Positions 8,671-17,400 of a stretch of DNA of 42,668 bases are shown here, piece after piece. The DNA comes from an uncultured Burkholderiales bacterium. GTDB lineage: Bacteria > Pseudomonadota > Gammaproteobacteria > Burkholderiales > Burkholderiaceae_C. The position numbers were made by a program, and so were the translations under genes. A model generated the notes under the pieces. That model saw nothing but the letters and a program-made list of their open reading frames with translations. It had not been told where the DNA came from and did no database searches. Numbering within the stretch: position 1 is the stretch's first letter; every line of letters starts with the position of its first letter. The stretch is from positions 1 to 42,668 of the forward strand of contig CAIVGK010000249.1 of the NCBI GenBank assembly GCA_903905475.1. Direction: 5' to 3'.

Positions 8671-9606
8671 GTGACCCCATCCCCCACCAGCGGTTCAGTC
8701 GATGCGAGCCGCGAATTGATCAGCGGCCTGCTCGCGACACCGGCGCACACCTCGCCGAAGTACCTCTACGACCGCCTCGGCTCGCGGCTGTTCGAGGCCA
8801 TCACCGAGCTGCCCGAGTACTACCCCACGCGCACCGAGGCGGCCATCTTCGACGCCCACGCACTCGACATGGCGCGGGCCATCGGCGCCATCGACACGCT
8901 GGTCGATCTGGGCGCGGGCAACTGCGCCAAGGCGCTGCGGCTGATCCCCGCGCTGTGTCCCGCTCGCTATGTGGCGGTCGACATTTCGGCCGACTTTCTG
9001 GCCGAGGCCATCGCCGAGGTGCAGCGCCAGCACCCGGCGCTGGAGGTGAGCGGCCTCGGTCTCGACTTTTCGGCGTCGCCCGCATTGCCCGGCGGCAGCC
9101 TGCGTGGACGGTCGGTGTTTTTCTACCCCGGCTCGAGCATCGGCAACTTCACGCCCGCCGAGGCGCATCACTTTCTGGCCGGCGTGCGGCGGCAGGCCGT
9201 GGGGGGCGGCTTGCTGATCGGTGTCGATCTGGTCAAACCGATCGAGGTGCTCGAGCCGGCCTATGACGACGCGCTGGGCGTCACCGCGGCATTCAACCTG
9301 AACCTGCTGCGCCACCTCAACCACCTCATAGCCAGCGACTTCAACGCGCGCGAGTGGCGCCATGTGGCGTTTTTCAACCGCACCGACTCGCGCATCGAGA
9401 TGCACCTCGAAGCGCGCCATGCGCTGAGCGTGAGCTGGCCGGGTGGCGAGCGGCGCTTCGCCGCTGGCGAGCGGCTGCACACCGAGAACTCGTACAAGTA
9501 CAGCGTCGAGAGCTTTGCGGCGCTGCTGCGCGACGCCGGCTTTGCGCGCAGCGAGCACTGGCTGGATGCGCGCGGCTGGTTCGCGGTGTTCTGGGCTCAG
9601 GGCTGA
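8671..9606 (+). CDS. egtD: L-histidine N-alpha-methyltransferase (EgtD-like)
   Basis: S-adenosylmethionine-dependent trimethylation of histidine to hercynine, the first step of ergothioneine synthesis. The protein has the family N-terminus SPKYLYDRLGSRLFEAITEL followed by PEYYPTRTE, the Rossmann motif LVDLGAGNCAKALRL, FFYPGSSIGNF and the C-terminal ENSYKYSVESF. I use GTG 8671 (311 residues, close to the usual length of about 320); the frame is open upstream but overlaps coaBC on the other strand. Only a weak GAAAG precedes the start. The usual partner egtB is not adjacent, so whether the pathway is complete cannot be judged here. Confidence 0.87.
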   Translation: MTPSPTSGSVDASRELISGLLATPAHTSPKYLYDRLGSRLFEAITELPEYYPTRTEAAIFDAHALDMARAIGAIDTLVDLGAGNCAKALRLIPALCPARYVAVDISADFLAEAIAEVQRQHPALEVSGLGLDFSASPALPGGSLRGRSVFFYPGSSIGNFTPAEAHHFLAGVRRQAVGGGLLIGVDLVKPIEVLEPAYDDALGVTAAFNLNLLRHLNHLIASDFNAREWRHVAFFNRTDSRIEMHLEARHALSVSWPGGERRFAAGERLHTENSYKYSVESFAALLRDAGFARSEHWLDARGWFAVFWAQG

Positions 9607-9654
9607 CCGAAGAGCCCCGGCGGCCCACCATCTGAGCGTCAATTCCTATCGAAT

Positions 9655-9672
9655 TTTCAGTAATTTCTGAAA
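9655..9672. promoter_or_regulatory. Inverted repeat in front of the GbsR/MarR regulator gene
   Basis: TTTCAG, six bases, CTGAAA: a perfect dyad ending 11 bases before the regulator's ATG, inside the only AT-rich stretch of this intergenic gap. By position it is a good candidate for an autoregulatory operator that would also control cydAB downstream. Confidence 0.45.
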
Positions 9673-9683
9673 TATCATTCGGA

Positions 9684-10250
9684 ATGTCTGAACTTTCACC
9701 GCTGGTTCGCAGCTTCGTCAGCCACTTTGGCGAAATGGGCAGCCGCTGGGGCATCAACCGCACGGTCGGTCAGATGTACGCGCTGATCTTTGTCTCGCCA
9801 CGGCCGGTCAATGCCGACGAAATCGCCGAGGCGCTGGAGTTTTCTCGGTCCAACGTCAGCATGGGGCTCAAGGAGTTGCAGGCGTGGCGCCTGGTGCACC
9901 TTTTGCACGTGCCGGGCGACCGGCGCGAGTATTTCGAGGCCCCTTCCGACGCCTGGGAAATCTTCCGCACGCTGGCCGAAGAGCGCCGCCGACGCGAGAT
10001 CGAACCCACCTTGTCGATGCTGCGCAGCGCGCTGCTCGAGTCCCCCACCACCGAGGAAGACCGCATCGCCCAGCAGCGCATGAAGGGCATGCACGACTTG
10101 ATCGAGCTGATGTCCACCTGGTTCGATGACGTCCAGCGACTGGACCACAAGACCTTGTCCCAGTTGATGAAGATGGGCTCCAAGGTGCAGCGCGTGCTCG
10201 CGTTCGCCGGCAAGATGAAACTCGTACCCGGTGGCAAGGCATCGGCTTGA
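9684..10250 (+). CDS. GbsR/MarR family transcriptional regulator
   Basis: A 188-residue winged-helix DNA-binding protein. The N-terminal half holds the helix-turn-helix (NADEIAEALEFSRSNVSMGLKEL) and the wing (VPGDRREYFEA); the C-terminal half is helical and probably the dimer interface. This domain order is that of the GbsR-type branch of MarR proteins. It precedes cydA by 16 bases on the same strand, so it is probably the first gene of the oxidase operon and its regulator. The inducing signal is unknown; a dyad just upstream may be its operator. Confidence 0.85.
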   Translation: MSELSPLVRSFVSHFGEMGSRWGINRTVGQMYALIFVSPRPVNADEIAEALEFSRSNVSMGLKELQAWRLVHLLHVPGDRREYFEAPSDAWEIFRTLAEERRRREIEPTLSMLRSALLESPTTEEDRIAQQRMKGMHDLIELMSTWFDDVQRLDHKTLSQLMKMGSKVQRVLAFAGKMKLVPGGKASA

Positions 10251-10266
10251 ACACATAGGCGATTCC

Positions 10267-11649
10267 ATGGACGCACTCATCCTCGCTCGCATGCAGTTCG
10301 CTGCAAACATCACCTTTCACATCCTGTTCCCGACGATCACGATCGCGCTGGGCTGGTTGCTGCTGTTGTTTCGCTGGCGCTGGCTCACCACGCGCGACAC
10401 CGCGTGGCTGGCGGCCTACCGCTTCTGGACCAAGGTGTTTGCGCTGAGCTTCGCGCTGGGCGTGGTCAGCGGCATCACGATGAGCTTTCAGTTCGGCACC
10501 AACTGGCCGGGCTTCATGGAAAAAGCCGGCAACGTCGCCGGCCCGCTGCTGGGCTATGAAGTGCTCACCGCGTTCTTCCTTGAAGCGGGCTTTCTCGGCG
10601 TGATGCTGTTCGGCCACGGCCGCGTGAGCGAGCGCGTTCACATGATGGCGAGCTTCTTCGTCGCCTTCGGCACCACCGTGAGCGCGTTCTGGATCCTCGC
10701 GCTGAATTCCTGGATGCAAACACCGGCCGGCCACGTGGTGGTCGACGGCGTGTTCGAGGTGGTCGACTGGTTCGAGGTGATCTTCAACCCGTCGTTTCCG
10801 TACCGCTTCAGCCACGTGCTGCTGGCCTCGGGGCTGACCTGCGCCTTCCTGATGGCCGGCCTGAGCGCCTGGCAAATGCTCAAGGGCGTGGCCCTCCACT
10901 CGGCGCCCAAGGTCCTGCGCGTGGGCCTCACGGTGGCCGCGCTGCTGATCCCGGTGCAGATCATGGTGGGCGACATGCACGGACTCAACACGCTCGAGCA
11001 CCAGCCGCAAAAGATCGCCGCCATGGAAGGCATCTGGCACACCGAACGCGGCGCCCCGCTGCTGTTGTTTGCGTGGCCCGACGCGGCCACCCGGAGCAAT
11101 CACTTCGAAGTGGCGATCCCCAACCTGGCCAGCCTGATCCTGCGCCATGACCCCCATGCCGAAATCCAGGGCATCGACGCCTTCGGTGACGCGCATCCGC
11201 CGGTCGCGCCGCTGTTCTGGGGCTTTCGCATCATGGTCGGCATGGGCGTGCTGATGCTCGCCGTGAGCTGGGTGGGCTGGTGGCTGGCGCGCCGTGCCGG
11301 CTGGTCGGCCGATCGCATCCCGCAGCGGCTGCTGTGGGTGCTGGCGGGCATGACGTTTTCGGGCTGGGTGGCCACCGTGGCCGGCTGGTACGTCACCGAG
11401 ATCGGACGCCAGCCCTTCGTGGTGTACGGACTGCTGCGCACCGCCGATGTGGCCGCCACCAACGTCACCGCGCCCATGATCGGGCTGAGCCTGGCGATGT
11501 ACCTGGTGCTGTACCTCGGGCTCATCGTGGCCTACGTGGGCGTGCTGAAGTACATGGCCGAAAAGCCTGAAGACACGGTCGAAAAAGGCCCCCCCGCTCC
11601 AGCGGATGACCACACCCGCGCGGCCCTGAGCGAAGGCGGCCTCGCATGA
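10267..11649 (+). CDS. cydA: Cytochrome bd ubiquinol oxidase subunit I, short (CIO-like) form
   Basis: Quinol-oxidising subunit of the bd-type terminal oxidase in the inner membrane. H18 in FAANITFHILFP and H183 in RFSHVLL correspond to the two axial heme histidines of the family. The conserved GRQPW motif reads GRQPF (residues 380-384). At 460 residues the protein is shorter than the E. coli form (about 520), as expected for a short Q-loop, a trait of the cyanide-insensitive (CioA) branch; cyanide resistance itself cannot be read from sequence. The ATG at 10267 starts the family sequence; codons upstream in frame overlap the regulator. The stop overlaps the cydB start by four bases (ATGA). 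Confidence 0.95.
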   Translation: MDALILARMQFAANITFHILFPTITIALGWLLLLFRWRWLTTRDTAWLAAYRFWTKVFALSFALGVVSGITMSFQFGTNWPGFMEKAGNVAGPLLGYEVLTAFFLEAGFLGVMLFGHGRVSERVHMMASFFVAFGTTVSAFWILALNSWMQTPAGHVVVDGVFEVVDWFEVIFNPSFPYRFSHVLLASGLTCAFLMAGLSAWQMLKGVALHSAPKVLRVGLTVAALLIPVQIMVGDMHGLNTLEHQPQKIAAMEGIWHTERGAPLLLFAWPDAATRSNHFEVAIPNLASLILRHDPHAEIQGIDAFGDAHPPVAPLFWGFRIMVGMGVLMLAVSWVGWWLARRAGWSADRIPQRLLWVLAGMTFSGWVATVAGWYVTEIGRQPFVVYGLLRTADVAATNVTAPMIGLSLAMYLVLYLGLIVAYVGVLKYMAEKPEDTVEKGPPAPADDHTRAALSEGGLA

Positions 11650-12641
11650 GCTTCGACCACGCGCTGCCGCTGATCTTCATGGGCCTGATGGGCGTGTCCA
11701 TGCTGATCTACGTCATCAGCGACGGCTACGACCTCGGCGTGGGCCTGCTCATGCCGCGCGCCACCGCCCAGGAAAAAGACGTGCTCATCGCCTCGATCGG
11801 CCCGTTCTGGGACGCCAACGAAACCTGGCTGGTGCTGGGCATCGGCATCTTGCTGGTGGCCTTCCCGAAGGCGCACGGCATGGTGCTGTCGCAGCTGTAC
11901 CTGCCGGTCACGCTGATGCTGGTGGGCCTCACGCTGCGCGGCGTGGCGTTCGACTTCCGGGTCAAGGCCAAGGCCAGCGACAAGCCGCTGTGGGACCGGC
12001 TGTTCTTTGCCGGCTCGATGCTCGCTTCGCTGTCGCAGGGCTGGATGCTCGGGCGCTACATCAGCGGCTTTGGCGAGGGCTGGAACTACCCCGTGTTTGC
12101 CGCGGCCATCGCGCTGGCGCTGCCTGCGGCCTATGCGTTGCTGGGCGCGGCCTGGCTGATCATGAAGACCGAAGGCGAGCTGCAAACCAAGGCCATCGGC
12201 TGGGCCAAGCTGGCGTGGTGGCCGGTGGTGGTGGGCATGGTGCTGATCTCGCTGGCCACGCCGTGGGTCAGCGCCACCGTGCGCGAACGCTGGTTCACGC
12301 TGCCCGCGTTCATCGCGCTGATGGTCATTCCGCTGGCCACCGGCATCGCGCTGCTCGCCGCCCGCTTGCTGCTCGACAAGGCCATCGTGCGCACCACCTT
12401 GTGCTGGGTGCCCTTCGTGGCGCTGATCGCGGTGTTCGTGCTCGGCTTCATCGGGCTGGCCTACAGCATCTACCCGTTCGTGGTGATCGACCGCCTGACC
12501 ATCTGGCAAGCCGCCAGCAGCCCGGCCGCACTGAAGGTCATCCTGATCGGCGTGTGCATCTCGGTGCCCGCCATCGCCGCCTACACGGTGTTCTCGTACC
12601 GCGTGTTCTGGGGCAAGGCGACGGAGCTGCGGTACGCGTGA
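11646..12641 (+). CDS. cydB: Cytochrome bd ubiquinol oxidase subunit II
   Basis: Second subunit of the bd oxidase, a multi-span membrane protein of 331 residues, the length of CioB-type rather than E. coli CydB. The N-terminal LIYVISDGYDLGVGLLMPRA and GPFWDANETWLVLGIGIL patterns are diagnostic, and further hydrophobic helices follow to the end. It is translationally coupled to cydA by an ATGA overlap. I looked for a CydX-like small subunit directly downstream and found no convincing short membrane frame. Confidence 0.95.
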   Translation: MSFDHALPLIFMGLMGVSMLIYVISDGYDLGVGLLMPRATAQEKDVLIASIGPFWDANETWLVLGIGILLVAFPKAHGMVLSQLYLPVTLMLVGLTLRGVAFDFRVKAKASDKPLWDRLFFAGSMLASLSQGWMLGRYISGFGEGWNYPVFAAAIALALPAAYALLGAAWLIMKTEGELQTKAIGWAKLAWWPVVVGMVLISLATPWVSATVRERWFTLPAFIALMVIPLATGIALLAARLLLDKAIVRTTLCWVPFVALIAVFVLGFIGLAYSIYPFVVIDRLTIWQAASSPAALKVILIGVCISVPAIAAYTVFSYRVFWGKATELRYA

Positions 12642-12689
12642 GGCGGCACCTCGGAACAACCTCCGGCGCTACCGCTGTGCTTCCCAGGG

Positions 12690-12812
12690 CCGATCGTGCT
12701 CGGCCAGATTCGCACGCTGGACCGCACGCGGTTGGTCAAGCGTCTGGGCGCCTTGCGACCTCAAACGCTGGAGGTCTCACTGCAAACGCTGCAGTCGATG
12801 TTCGCGCCCTGA
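12690..12812 (+). pseudogene. Remnant of a PemK/MazF-type toxin C-terminus
   Basis: An open stretch of 40 codons without a start codon reads VLGQIRTLDRTRLVKRLG and ends QSMFAP. This pattern (QIR-x-x-D-x-x-R-L-x-K-R-L-G) is typical of the last third of MazF/PemK mRNA endonucleases. About two thirds of the toxin is missing; a few codons of plausible continuation (LPR) lie just upstream in another frame. No antitoxin gene is nearby. The assignment rests on motif memory only and is tentative. Confidence 0.5.
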
Positions 12813-12818
12813 ACGCGA

Positions 12819-12899
12819 GACGACGCCTTTGCCGAACTGCGCGACCCCACGCGGGTGCGTGAGGTCTTCGTGGGGTTGCAGCGCCACCTGTACGCCTGA
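12819..12899 (+). other. Possible second gene remnant (27 codons)
   Basis: After the stop of the toxin remnant the same frame runs on as DDAFAELRDPTRVREVFVGL and then QRHLYA before a second stop. It looks like the tail of a helical protein and has no start of its own. The family is not recognised. Together with the previous remnant it fills most of the 265-base gap between cydB and rlmB, in which I see no intact gene. Confidence 0.3.
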
Positions 12900-12906
12900 T
12901 CGGGCG

Positions 12907-13656
12907 TCAGGTCTTCCCGTCGCGCTGCCTCAACGCCTCATACAAGCAAACCCCGCTGGCCACCGAGACGTTGAGGCTTTCCACCGCGCCGCGCATCGGG
13001 ATGCTGACGAGTTCATCGCAGGTCTTGCCGGTGAGCTGGCGCATGCCGGCGCCTTCGGCACCAAGCACCAGCGCCACCGGGCCGCTCAGGTCGATGTCGT
13101 AGATCGACTTCGTGGCGGTGTCGGACGTGCCGATGACGCGGATGTTGCGGTCTTTCAGCTCATTGAGGGTGCGCGCGAGGTTGGTGACCATGAAGTAAGG
13201 CACCGTCTCGGCCGCGCCGCTGGCCACCTTGGACACCGTGGCGTTGACGCCCACGGCGTGGTCCTTCGGGGCGATCACCGCATGGGCGCCGGCGCCATCG
13301 GCCACGCGCAGGCACGCGCCCAGGTTGTGCGGGTCGGTGATGCCATCGAGCACCAGCAGCAGCGGGTTGCCGCCAACCGAATCAAGTTCGTCGAGCGTGT
13401 CGTCGAGCGAGTGGCTGAGCGCCACCGGCTGCACGCGCGCGACCACGCCTTGGTGGCGGTGCGTGCCGCACATCTTTTGCAGCTGGGTATCGCTGCTGTC
13501 GACCAGCTTGGCGCCGGCGGCGGTGGCGCGCTCGGCGAACTGGCGCATGCGCTGATCGCGCCGGCCGGTGTCGACGTGGATCTCGATGACCGACTGGGGG
13601 GCCGTCTTCAGACGGATCGTGATGGCGTGAAAGCCGAATAAAACCTTGGTGCTCAT
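12907..13656 (-). CDS. rlmB: 23S rRNA (guanosine(2251)-2'-O)-methyltransferase
   Basis: A SpoU-family trefoil-knot methyltransferase that modifies the ribose of G2251 in the P-loop of 23S rRNA. The 249-residue protein has the N-terminal substrate-binding domain (VLFGFHAITIRL) and the three knot motifs: DGITDPHNLGACLR with the catalytic Asn/Arg, LVLGAEGAGM, and IPMRGAVESLNVSVASG. Length matches RlmB of E. coli (243). ATG 13656 starts the family sequence; the longer frame upstream is low-complexity. No Shine-Dalgarno is visible and TACCAT lies 7 bases before the start. Confidence 0.94.
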   Translation of the reverse strand: MSTKVLFGFHAITIRLKTAPQSVIEIHVDTGRRDQRMRQFAERATAAGAKLVDSSDTQLQKMCGTHRHQGVVARVQPVALSHSLDDTLDELDSVGGNPLLLVLDGITDPHNLGACLRVADGAGAHAVIAPKDHAVGVNATVSKVASGAAETVPYFMVTNLARTLNELKDRNIRVIGTSDTATKSIYDIDLSGPVALVLGAEGAGMRQLTGKTCDELVSIPMRGAVESLNVSVASGVCLYEALRQRDGKT

Positions 13657-13663
13657 CCGGTCG

Positions 13664-13669
13664 ATGGTA
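13664..13669 (-). promoter_or_regulatory. Candidate -10 element of rlmB (possibly leaderless)
   Basis: TACCAT on the minus strand is followed by seven bases and the rlmB ATG. Spacing is right for transcription to begin at or next to the start codon. Confidence 0.3.
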
Positions 13670-13685
13670 GCGGGTGGCCCTGCGC

Positions 13686-14444
13686 TCAAGGACTGCGGTG
13701 CAGCCACCACGCGGCGGTGGTGACCAGCGCGATCAGCACCGGCTGGTGCGCCATGTAGAACAGCAAGCTGTGCCGACCCAGCCAGGCCAGCGGCCGGCCC
13801 GCCGCGCGCAGCCCCGCGGGCAACGCATCGCCCAGCCAGCCGCGGCGCTGGCGCAGCGCCCATTGCCCTGCGGCCAGACCCCACAGCGCCACACCCAGCC
13901 ACGGCAGCAGCGGCACGTGGTCTTCGGTGATGGGCTTGTGGGTGACCAGCCCGATCCAGTTGGCCGCGCGGCTGTCAAAAAACGGATGCGCGACCCACAG
14001 CGGCAGCAGCAGCGCGAGCGCGCCCAGCGGCCACAACCATCGCTGTGCGGGTGCAGCCACGCGCAGTACCAGCAGCATCACCGCGATGCCGTGCAGCACG
14101 CCAAAGCTGATGTAGCTGTGCGGGAACATGAACCACGAACCAGCGCTCACCAGCAGCGCGCAGCCGGCCACCTGGGCCCAACGCGTCCAGAAGCGCGCGC
14201 CGGCCTGCCCCTGATCCAGCGCCACGGCCTGTGACAGCCCCACGCAAAAGACGAACAGGCTGACGATGGCGCTGCGCTGCGTGGTCCACAGCGGGTCGTC
14301 GTAGAAGTTCTGCGAGAGGAAGCCGGCCTGGTTCAGATCAAAACAGAAGTGAAACCCGGCCATCCAGACGATGGCCGCGCCCCGCAGCGCGTCGAGCCGC
14401 TCGAACCGCTCAGCGCCGTGCACGCGCGTCACGGCGCGGGTCAT
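13686..14444 (-). CDS. DUF1624-like membrane protein (heparan-alpha-glucosaminide N-acetyltransferase domain)
   Basis: A 252-residue polytopic membrane protein with about seven hydrophobic helices. The start RFERLDALRGAAIVWMAGFH followed by FCFDL is the signature of the DUF1624/YeiB-like acyltransferase-related family, in which conserved residues of the first helices are thought to handle an acyl group. The C-terminal LAWLGRHSLLFYMAHQPVL is also typical. The substrate is unknown. It starts 9 bases after the purL stop and is probably co-transcribed with it; a metabolic link is not evident. Confidence 0.8.
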   Translation of the reverse strand: MTRAVTRVHGAERFERLDALRGAAIVWMAGFHFCFDLNQAGFLSQNFYDDPLWTTQRSAIVSLFVFCVGLSQAVALDQGQAGARFWTRWAQVAGCALLVSAGSWFMFPHSYISFGVLHGIAVMLLVLRVAAPAQRWLWPLGALALLLPLWVAHPFFDSRAANWIGLVTHKPITEDHVPLLPWLGVALWGLAAGQWALRQRRGWLGDALPAGLRAAGRPLAWLGRHSLLFYMAHQPVLIALVTTAAWWLHRSP

Positions 14445-14453
14445 GCGCGAGGC

Positions 14454-17400
14454 TCAGCCGACCCAGCGGCGCGCATTGCCAAACAGGCGCGCCCACGGGC
14501 TGGCCGCCCCCAGATCGCCGTTCGTCCAGCTCAGCTGCACCTGACGGAACACCCGCTCGGGGTGCGGCATCAGCGCGGTGTAGCGGCCGTCGGGCGTGGT
14601 CACCGCGGTGAGGCCGCCGGGGCTGCCGTTCGGATTGAACGGATAGGCCTCGGTCGGCTGACCGGCGTGGTCGACGAAGCGCATGGCGCGGTGCACCGCG
14701 TTGGCATCGCCGCGCTGCGAGAAGTCGGCGCGGCCTTCGCCGTGCGACACCGCCACCGGCAGCCGGCTGCCCGCCATGCCGGCGAGCAGGATAGACGGGC
14801 TGTCGAGCACCTCGACCAGCGACAGCCGCGCCTCGAACTGCTCGCTGAGGTTGCGGGTGAAGCGCGGCCACGCCTGCGCGCCGGGAATGATGGGCGCCAG
14901 CGCGGCCATCATCTGGCAGCCGTTGCACACGCCCAGCGCGAAGGTGTCGGTGCGCGCAAAGAAGGTGGCGAACTGCTCGGCAAGCATCGGGTTGAACAGG
15001 ATCGAGCGGGCCCAGCCTTCACCAGCGCCCAGCGTGTCGCCATAGCTGAAGCCGCCGCAGGCCACGAAGCCGATGAACTGATCGAGCCGCGCGCGGCCGG
15101 ACTGCAGATCGCTCATGTGCACGTCGTAGGTGTCAAAGCCGGCCAGCGCCATCGCGCGGCTCATCTCGACCTGGCTGTTGACGCCTTGCTCGCGCAGGAT
15201 CGCGAGTTTCGGGCGGGTGGTGTGGATGAACGGCGCGGCCACGTTGTCGGCCGCATCAAAGCTCAGGTGCACATGCAAGCCGGTGTCGTCGGCCTGCCCG
15301 ATGGCCGCGTGTTCGGCGTCGGCGCACGCAGGGTTGTCGCGCAGCTGGGCGATGCGCCAGCTCACTTCATCCCAGGCTTGCTGCAACTCGCGCAGCGGCG
15401 CAGTGAACACCGTCTTGGTGTCGCGCCAGACCTCGACCATGCTGCGGTCGTTGGGCTTGCCGATGAAGTGGCTGTGCTTCGAGAGCCCATGGCGACGCAG
15501 CGTTTGCATCACCTCGTTGCGCACCGCGGTGGGCACCTGGATGACCGCACCGAGCTCCTCGCTGAACAGCGCCTTGAGCGTGAGCTCCTGGCGGCGCGCG
15601 CCGACCTGACCGGCCCAGTTCTTGGAGTCGCCCCAGTCCATGCGGCTGTCGGAGATGCCGTCGCCCTCGGTGACCAGCATGTCGACGTTGAGGCTCACGC
15701 CCACGTGACCGGCAAATGCCATCTCGCACACGGTGGCCCACAAGCCGCCGTCGCTGCGGTCGTGGTACGCGAGCAGGCAGCCTTCGGCGCGCAGCTCGTT
15801 GATGGCGGCGATCAGCGACTTCAGCTGCGCCGGGTCGTCGAGGTCGGGCACGCCGTCGTCGCTGGCGTTGCCGGTCTGGTTGAGCACCTGCGCGAGCATC
15901 GAGCCGGCCATGCGGTTGCGGCCCTGCCCCAGGTCGATCAGGATCAGCGTGTTGTCGCCGCTCTGCAGCTGCGGCGTGAGGGTGCCGCGCACGTCGTCGA
16001 GCGTGACGAAGGCCGACACGATCAGCGACACCGGCGCCGTCACCTGACGGGTCTGCCCGCCTTCGCTCCAGCGCGTGCGCATCGACAAGCTGTCCTTGCC
16101 CACCGGCACGCTGATGCCCAAGGCAGGACACAGCTCCATGCCCACGGCACGCACGGTGTCGTAGAGCGCGGCGTCTTCGCCGGGCTCGCCGCACGCGGCC
16201 ATCCAGTTGCAGCTGAGCTTGACGCGCTCGAGCACGAACGGCGCGGCCAGCAGGTTGGTCAGCGCCTCGCCCACCGCCATGCGGCCCGACGCGGCCGCGT
16301 CGATCACGGCCAGCGGCGTGCGCTCGCCCATGCTCATGGCCTCGCCGCGGAACCCCACGTGGTCGGCCAGCGTGACCGCGCAATCGGCCACCGGCACTTG
16401 CCACGGGCCGACCATCGGGTCGCGGTGGCTCAGACCGCCCACGGTGCGGTCGCCGATGGTGATCAAAAAGCGCTTGCTGGCCACCGTCGGGTGACGCAGC
16501 ACATCGAAGGCCACGGCCTCGAGCGCCACATCAGCCAGATCGAGCGCCGGCAACACAGGCGCCACGCGCCGCACATCGCGGTGCATCTTGGGCGGCTTGC
16601 CCAGCAGCACGTCCATGGGCATGTCGATGGCCAGCACCGAAGGCGGATTCACGGCCAGATCGGCATCGAGCGGCGCATCGGCCAGCACCAGCTGCTGGGC
16701 CTCGGTGGCCACGCCGACCACCGCGTACGGGCAGCGCTCGCGCACGCACATCGCGTCGAACACCGGCAAAAGATCGGGCTGCAGCGCCAGCACGTAGCGC
16801 TCCTGGCTTTCGTTGCTCCAGATTTCCTTGGGCGACAGGCCGCTTTCTTCGAGCGGCACCTGGCGCAAATCAAAACGCGCGCCACGCCCGGCCCCGTCGA
16901 CCAGCTCAGGAAAGGCGTTGGAAATGCCCCCGGCGCCCACGTCGTGGATGGCCAGGATCGGGTTGCCCTGCCCGAGCGCCACGCAGTGGTTGATGACCTC
17001 TTGCGCGCGGCGCTGGATCTCGGGGTTGCCGCGTTGCACCGAGTCGAAGTCCAGCGACACCGCGTTGGCGCCCGCGGCCATCGAACTGGCCGCGCTGCCG
17101 CCCATGCCGATGCGCATGCCGGGCCCGCCCAGCTGGATCAGCAGCGTGCCCGCGGCGAAGGCGATCTTGTCGGTCTGCGACGCCGCGATGGTGCCCAGAC
17201 CGCCGGCAATCATGATGGGCTTGTGATAACCGCGGCGCTGTGCGTGGGCGCCCGCTCCCACGTCTTGCTCGTAGACGCGGAAGTAGCCGGCCAGGTTGGG
17301 CCGGCCGAACTCGTTGTTGAACGCGGCACCGCCCAGCGGGCCTTCGATCATGATCTGCAGCGCACTGGCGATGTGCGCCGGTTTGCCATAGGCCACGCGC

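Noticed and set aside
7488-9266. 592-codon open frame (+ strand) spanning coaBC and egtD
   Set aside because: It crosses two well-supported genes in wrong frames and shows only compositional bias.
12642-12760. Possible CydX small subunit after cydB
   Set aside because: No short hydrophobic frame with a start codon; the frames here fit gene debris instead.
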